Source: Flavobacteriaceae bacterium UBA3356 (GTDB lineage: Bacteria; Bacteroidota; Bacteroidia; Flavobacteriales; Flavobacteriaceae). Taken from it: a stretch of DNA of 64,000 nt. The notes under the pieces were generated by a model that was given only the letters and a program-made list of their open reading frames with translations, had not been told where the DNA came from and searched no databases. Positions 60,425 to 64,000 of this stretch are shown here, in pieces; within the stretch, counting starts at the first letter, position 1; each line of letters starts with the position of its first letter. The stretch covers positions 1 to 64,000 of the forward strand of contig DEQW01000003.1 of the NCBI GenBank assembly GCA_002360635.1. Reading direction: 5' to 3'. A program made the translations under genes and the position numbers.

Positions 60425-61298
60425 TTTTTGATATCAACTTCCAGACTTTTTTTATCCCGATTATAATAAACAACACTACAAATCCTACCACAAGGCCTAC
60501 CACAAATTCACCCAGTATGGATGGGAAGCTTTCAACAAGGTGGTGTATATATTCGATATTGTGCACAAAAAGGCCGCCGGATACCAAAAGCAGTGCAATA
60601 GTTCCAATTACGCTTAAACTTTTAATCACTTTTGGTAATGCTGCAATTAAAAACCTTCCAATTTTATCTGAAAAGCTGTCTTCTTTATCGTTTAAGTTAA
60701 TGAGTTTAAGCCCAAACTCATCCATGCGTACCAATAGGGCAACAATACCATACACACCAACTGTGGCAATTAATGCGATGATAGAAACCACAATAATTTG
60801 CATAGTGAGTGTTTCTTGAGCGACTGTACCTAAAGCGATAATTACAATTTCAATAGAGAGAATAAAATCAGTCAAGATGGCTGATTTAATGCGTTCTTTT
60901 TCCAAGCTCATTAACTCTTCTTTTGAAAGATCCTGCAAAGCTTCCTCTTCTTCACCATGGGCGTGAGGCACCAAAAATTCATATATTTTTTCAGCCCCTT
61001 CATAAGCTAAGTAAAGACCTCCAATTAGAAGAATAATTGTAACGGCTACTGGTAAAAAGGCACTTAATAGAAAAGCAATGGGAAGGATAATCAATTTATT
61101 TAAAAAGGATCCTTTAGTAATGGCCCATAGAACAGGCAATTCTCTTGAGGACATAAATCCTGAGGCTTTCTCAGCATTTACTGCCAAATCATCTCCTAAA
61201 ATACCTGCTGTCTTTTTGGCAGCCACTTTACTCATTACAGAAACGTCGTCCATAAGAGCGGCAATATCATCGAGAAGAGCAAAAAATCCTGAAGCCAT
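60420..61298 (-). CDS. DUF808 family membrane protein (YedI-like)
   Basis: 292 residues with about six hydrophobic helices. The start MASGFFALLDDIAALMDDVSVMSKVAAKKTAGILGDDLAVNAEKA is the family's signature (YedI/DUF808). Function is unknown; it may be a membrane stress protein. It is the last gene of the minus-strand group after the copper genes, with a 140-base gap, so it may have its own promoter. Confidence 0.9.
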   Translation of the reverse strand: MASGFFALLDDIAALMDDVSVMSKVAAKKTAGILGDDLAVNAEKASGFMSSRELPVLWAITKGSFLNKLIILPIAFLLSAFLPVAVTIILLIGGLYLAYEGAEKIYEFLVPHAHGEEEEALQDLSKEELMSLEKERIKSAILTDFILSIEIVIIALGTVAQETLTMQIIVVSIIALIATVGVYGIVALLVRMDEFGLKLINLNDKEDSFSDKIGRFLIAALPKVIKSLSVIGTIALLLVSGGLFVHNIEYIHHLVESFPSILGEFVVGLVVGFVVLFIIIGIKKVWKLISKK

Positions 61299-61438
61299 AG
61301 AGTACGTTTTTAAAATAGAGCTTTGGTTAGTAAAGATGCAAAAATCAATAGAAATTTTTAAATGAAGTACTTCCTTTGCAAAAGTTTATAAAATATCTTC
61401 AAAACAATAACTGTAAGCGCCCCGCATATCTTTTTAAT

Positions 61439-63172
61439 TTATTGAATAGAATCAATCACACTACCGCAAGTCAACATTGCTTGACCGTAATAAGGGTTTT
61501 TTATTTCCTGTTTGTCACTAAGCCAAGAAGCGCCCTTATTGCTGTTGGCCATCGGGCATTTTTGAATAAAAATAGTTTCAGAAATCCCTTCTGCATTTTT
61601 AAATATCGGAATCATTGCTTCGTTAAATTCAATAAAGAAATTACGTTGTTTTTCCAAACTCTCACTTTCTGAAATAGTTTTTATTAATTGATAGCTCTTA
61701 TTAATTTGATTTTGTTCTATAGTTCCCATATCGGTTAGGTCGATCTCTTCGATTGTAGCTTTTAGTTCTGAAGCAAACTGCGAAACCTTTTTAGCATTGC
61801 TGTCCACAAAGGCATTTTTCATATTAAAATAACTAGGTAAAATCCCTTTTAATTTCTCTTGAAATGATTCTGAAAGTTTCATATTAATATCAGTCTCAAC
61901 CTCACTTTTCATTTCAGCTTTTCCTTGGTTCATCATCGACTTTTTCCCTTGTAATTGAGCAGCGGCATCGACGGTAAATGTTCCGTTGGTTACGATTTCG
62001 TCACCAGGATTGAGCCCTTTAATAATGATATAGTTTTCTCCGGAAGAGCTCCCTAGTGTAACTTCCCGCATTTCAAAAATAGGTGAATTGGCTTCAGTTT
62101 TAATATACACTAACGAACGCTCTCCAGTCCACAATACAGCACTAGCTGGAACGCTTATCTGAGAAGGATTAGCAGCTTTTGCCCCTTTTAACTTACCAGT
62201 AACGAACATCCCCGGTTTAAAAAGACCTTCTGTGTTATTCAGCGTGGCACGCACAGATACTGTTCTGGTTTGAGTATTTAAAATAGGATCGACAAAAGAA
62301 AGTTTTGCGGTAAATTTTTTATTGGGGTAGGCATTGGTGGTGATGGTAATTTCTTGACCATTATCAATTTCAGAAAGCTGATTCTCATACACGTCAAAAG
62401 AAGCCCAAACCGTGTTGAGGTTACTCACCTTAAAAATAGGTTTTCCATCCATAATATGGGCGCCCTCTTTTGCGAACAGTTCAGTAACCACACCACTTAC
62501 ATGGGAATAAATGGTAAAAGAAGTCTGAACTTTTCCAGTACGTGCTACTTTTTCCAATTGAGAAGCAGGCACTTTCCAGTTACGTAATTTTTTGCGAACG
62601 GCTTCATATAGCTTTGGCTGCGATTCTTTTAGTCTGTATGCCGTGATTAATTCTTGCTGGGCACTTACCAATTCTGGAGAATAAATCGTGGCGACAGCTT
62701 GTCCTTTTTTTACGGTTTCCCCAACTGAATTGACGTATAACCGTTCTATTCGCCCGTTAAAATGAGCTGGTTGAATAGCAGTTGCCTCCTCATTTTCCAC
62801 AATTTTTCCCGAAAGCACAAGGGCACCATCTTTTTTAGATGTTGTACTGCCAACCACTGTGGTTTGTATGTTGGCCAAAGCCATAGCGTGTTCGGTCATT
62901 GTAAACTCGTTTGTGTTTAAACCACTGGATCCGCTTTCGGCAGGAATAAGGTCCATTCCACAAATGGGACAATCCCCGGGTTCTGGTTGCATAATTTGTG
63001 GATGCATCGAGCAGGTCCACATTTCAGTAGCTGTTTCGCCGGAATGATCGTGGTTTTGATTTTCTGCTGAAATAGCATTTTTGGAAGTTTTGTTTGAGGT
63101 GCCAAACAATACATAGCCAAGGGTCAAGCCGCCTATTACGGCTATAAGGATGTATATTATATTTTTTTTCAT
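61439..63172 (-). CDS. CusB-type efflux adaptor with heavy-metal-binding domain
   Basis: 577 residues. Order: N-terminal membrane anchor (IIYILIAVIGGLTLGYVLF), a heavy-metal-binding domain WTCSMHPQIMQPEPGDCPICGMDL (CxMHP...CPxCGMxL, about 53-75), barrel-sandwich and hairpin segments (GRIERLYVNSVGETVKKGQ; SPELVSAQQELITAY), beta-barrel (FKPGMFVTGKL), and a C-terminal DUF3347-like helical domain. It joins an RND pump to an outer-membrane channel for Cu(I)/Ag(I). No CusA or CusC partner is next to it in this window. Confidence 0.93.
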   Translation of the reverse strand: MKKNIIYILIAVIGGLTLGYVLFGTSNKTSKNAISAENQNHDHSGETATEMWTCSMHPQIMQPEPGDCPICGMDLIPAESGSSGLNTNEFTMTEHAMALANIQTTVVGSTTSKKDGALVLSGKIVENEEATAIQPAHFNGRIERLYVNSVGETVKKGQAVATIYSPELVSAQQELITAYRLKESQPKLYEAVRKKLRNWKVPASQLEKVARTGKVQTSFTIYSHVSGVVTELFAKEGAHIMDGKPIFKVSNLNTVWASFDVYENQLSEIDNGQEITITTNAYPNKKFTAKLSFVDPILNTQTRTVSVRATLNNTEGLFKPGMFVTGKLKGAKAANPSQISVPASAVLWTGERSLVYIKTEANSPIFEMREVTLGSSSGENYIIIKGLNPGDEIVTNGTFTVDAAAQLQGKKSMMNQGKAEMKSEVETDINMKLSESFQEKLKGILPSYFNMKNAFVDSNAKKVSQFASELKATIEEIDLTDMGTIEQNQINKSYQLIKTISESESLEKQRNFFIEFNEAMIPIFKNAEGISETIFIQKCPMANSNKGASWLSDKQEIKNPYYGQAMLTCGSVIDSIQ

Positions 63173-63191
63173 AATTTATATAATTAAAAGG

Positions 63192-63668
63192 CTATTTAGT
63201 AGCCTCTAAGCGCTTTATCATCGCTTTCATTTCTTTAATTTCTTTTTCTTGTGCTTTGATAATATCTTCGGCTAGCTTCTTTACTTCTGGATCACTTATT
63301 TCAGCTCTTTTACTAGTAAGGATTGCTGTGGAGTGATGTGGGATCATGGCTTTCATCCAAGCTACATCTTCAATAGGTTTTTGAGCTCGCACTAAGTACA
63401 ATGCACTGATAAACAATAAGGCACTTCCCGCGTAAATAGCAAGGTTCTTTTTCTTACTCTTGTACATATGAAGCATGAGAGACAACATGATAACGGCCAT
63501 AGCCGCTATTCCTAAACACGTCATATAAAATCGTGTAAGGCTAAAATAGACGTGGTCAATTTCATAGGTGTTTAAGTACATGGTGATGTACATGGCAATG
63601 AATGAAAATCCTAACATTAAAAAAAAGCGAGTGTAACTACTAGTGTTTTTTTCTTTTGAAGTATTCAT
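63192..63668 (-). CDS. DUF305 domain membrane protein
   Basis: 158 residues from the ATG at 63668. Three membrane helices (about 12-35, 42-65 and 72-92) are followed by a short DUF305-like C-terminal helix pair: DVAWMKAMIPHHSTAILTSKRAEISDPEVKKLAEDII. The MIPHH motif with acidic residues marks DUF305, which is seen with copper and other metal resistance genes. It is 19 bases upstream of the adaptor gene and 19 bases downstream of copA, so it is likely in one transcript. Confidence 0.85.
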   Translation of the reverse strand: MNTSKEKNTSSYTRFFLMLGFSFIAMYITMYLNTYEIDHVYFSLTRFYMTCLGIAAMAVIMLSLMLHMYKSKKKNLAIYAGSALLFISALYLVRAQKPIEDVAWMKAMIPHHSTAILTSKRAEISDPEVKKLAEDIIKAQEKEIKEMKAMIKRLEATK

Positions 63669-63687
63669 AATGTGTTGTTTTTGGTTA

Positions 63688-64000
63688 TTAATCAATTGAT
63701 GTATTTCGCAACCGCAATGAATTGGCAATTACCGAAACCGAACTAAAACTCATCGCTAAAGCGGCAATCATAGGCGATAGTAATAGCCCGAATACTGGAA
63801 ACAAAACGCCTGCAGCAATCGGAATACCCAGCGTGTTATATATTAAAGCAAAAAACAGGTTTTGTTTAATATTTTTCATTACAGAATCACTTAGGTTTCG
63901 TGCTTTTACAATGCCGTGTAGGTCGCCTTTTACCAACGTTATTTCGGCACTCTCTATGGCGACATCGGTACCGGTGCCCATGGCAATCCCGACATCGCTT
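63688..64000 (-). CDS. copA: copper-translocating P-type ATPase, C-terminal end
   Basis: Only the last 104 or so residues lie in the window. Seen: GMGTGTDVAIESAEITLVKGDLHGI (the DVAIESA P-domain end), then two membrane helices NLFFALIYNTLGIPIAAGVLFP and LSPMIAALAMSFSSVSVIANSLRLR, with the MSFSSVSVxxNSLRL end diagnostic of CopA-type Cu(I) exporters. The N-terminal metal-binding domains and the CPC helix lie beyond 64000. It heads the copper gene group on the minus strand. Confidence 0.93.
   Translation of the reverse strand, partial: SDVGIAMGTGTDVAIESAEITLVKGDLHGIVKARNLSDSVMKNIKQNLFFALIYNTLGIPIAAGVLFPVFGLLLSPMIAALAMSFSSVSVIANSLRLRNTSID

Noticed and set aside
1..64000. tRNA or rRNA genes
   Set aside because: I scanned for T-arm GGTTCGAATCC-like motifs and CCA-flanked stems and found none convincing; a tRNAscan run would settle it.

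Overview
This 64 kb window comes from a low-GC member of the Bacteroidota, almost certainly the family Flavobacteriaceae. The evidence is a Rho factor with a long Asn/Lys/Ser-rich insert, two proteins with type IX secretion (T9SS) sorting tails, TAnnTTTG promoter boxes, the Bacteroidota families BT_3928, DUF1599, DUF4293 and DUF3667, and housekeeping gene order of the kind seen in flavobacteria. I see no rRNA, tRNA, insertion sequence or CRISPR array.

Regions. (1) 0-36.5 kb is core genome: small genes for ribosomal protein Thx and a basic peptide, trpDCFBA (without trpE/trpG), folE-cysS, a DUF1573 protein, valS, a phospholipid cluster (ACBP, psd, cdsA), a LUD protein, rsfS-ftsH, birA, pyrE with a divergent NUDIX gene, an M14 lipoprotein peptidase, two T9SS proteins with a duplicated 3' end, rho, DUF4293, a phosphoesterase, truA plus an ABC exporter, DUF3667, cdaA, folP, and the series DUF1599 - BT_3928 - ABC permease - tpiA - prmA - clpS. 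(2) 36.5-47 kb is accessory: a frameshifted secreted Cys-rich gene, an operon of TerB-like protein, four-helix membrane coiled-coil protein and degenerate vWA lipoprotein, DUF4236, small lipoproteins, a stand-alone Cas2-like protein, a poly-proline lipopeptide with a TPR histidine kinase and response regulator, a membrane-anchored putative regulator, and a large protein with two apparent MNT/HEPN-like halves. (3) 46.7-56.9 kb is a defence island. An XRE regulator and an Hsp90-like (GHKL) ATPase face a tightly overlapping five-gene operon: DUF4007 - P-loop ATPase - DndC/SspD-like PAPS reductase - DUF262 - SIR2. The first three match the order and protein types of the SspB-SspC-SspD phosphorothioation module. 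The last two, with the GHKL protein, replace the usual SspE restriction factor. (4) 57.7-59.5 kb is a gene desert of dispersed repeats. (5) 59.5-64 kb holds a secreted HEIGH-type metalloprotease, DUF808, and a copper cluster (CusB-type adaptor with metal-binding domain, DUF305, and the end of a CopA-type ATPase cut by the window edge).

The most interesting candidate for an undescribed system is the Ssp-like operon with its DUF262 + SIR2 module and convergent GHKL ATPase. Second is a family of dispersed repeats with constant flanks and interchangeable internal hairpins, present both at 36 kb and at 58-59 kb. Functional calls rest on motif recognition by eye; no database search was possible.
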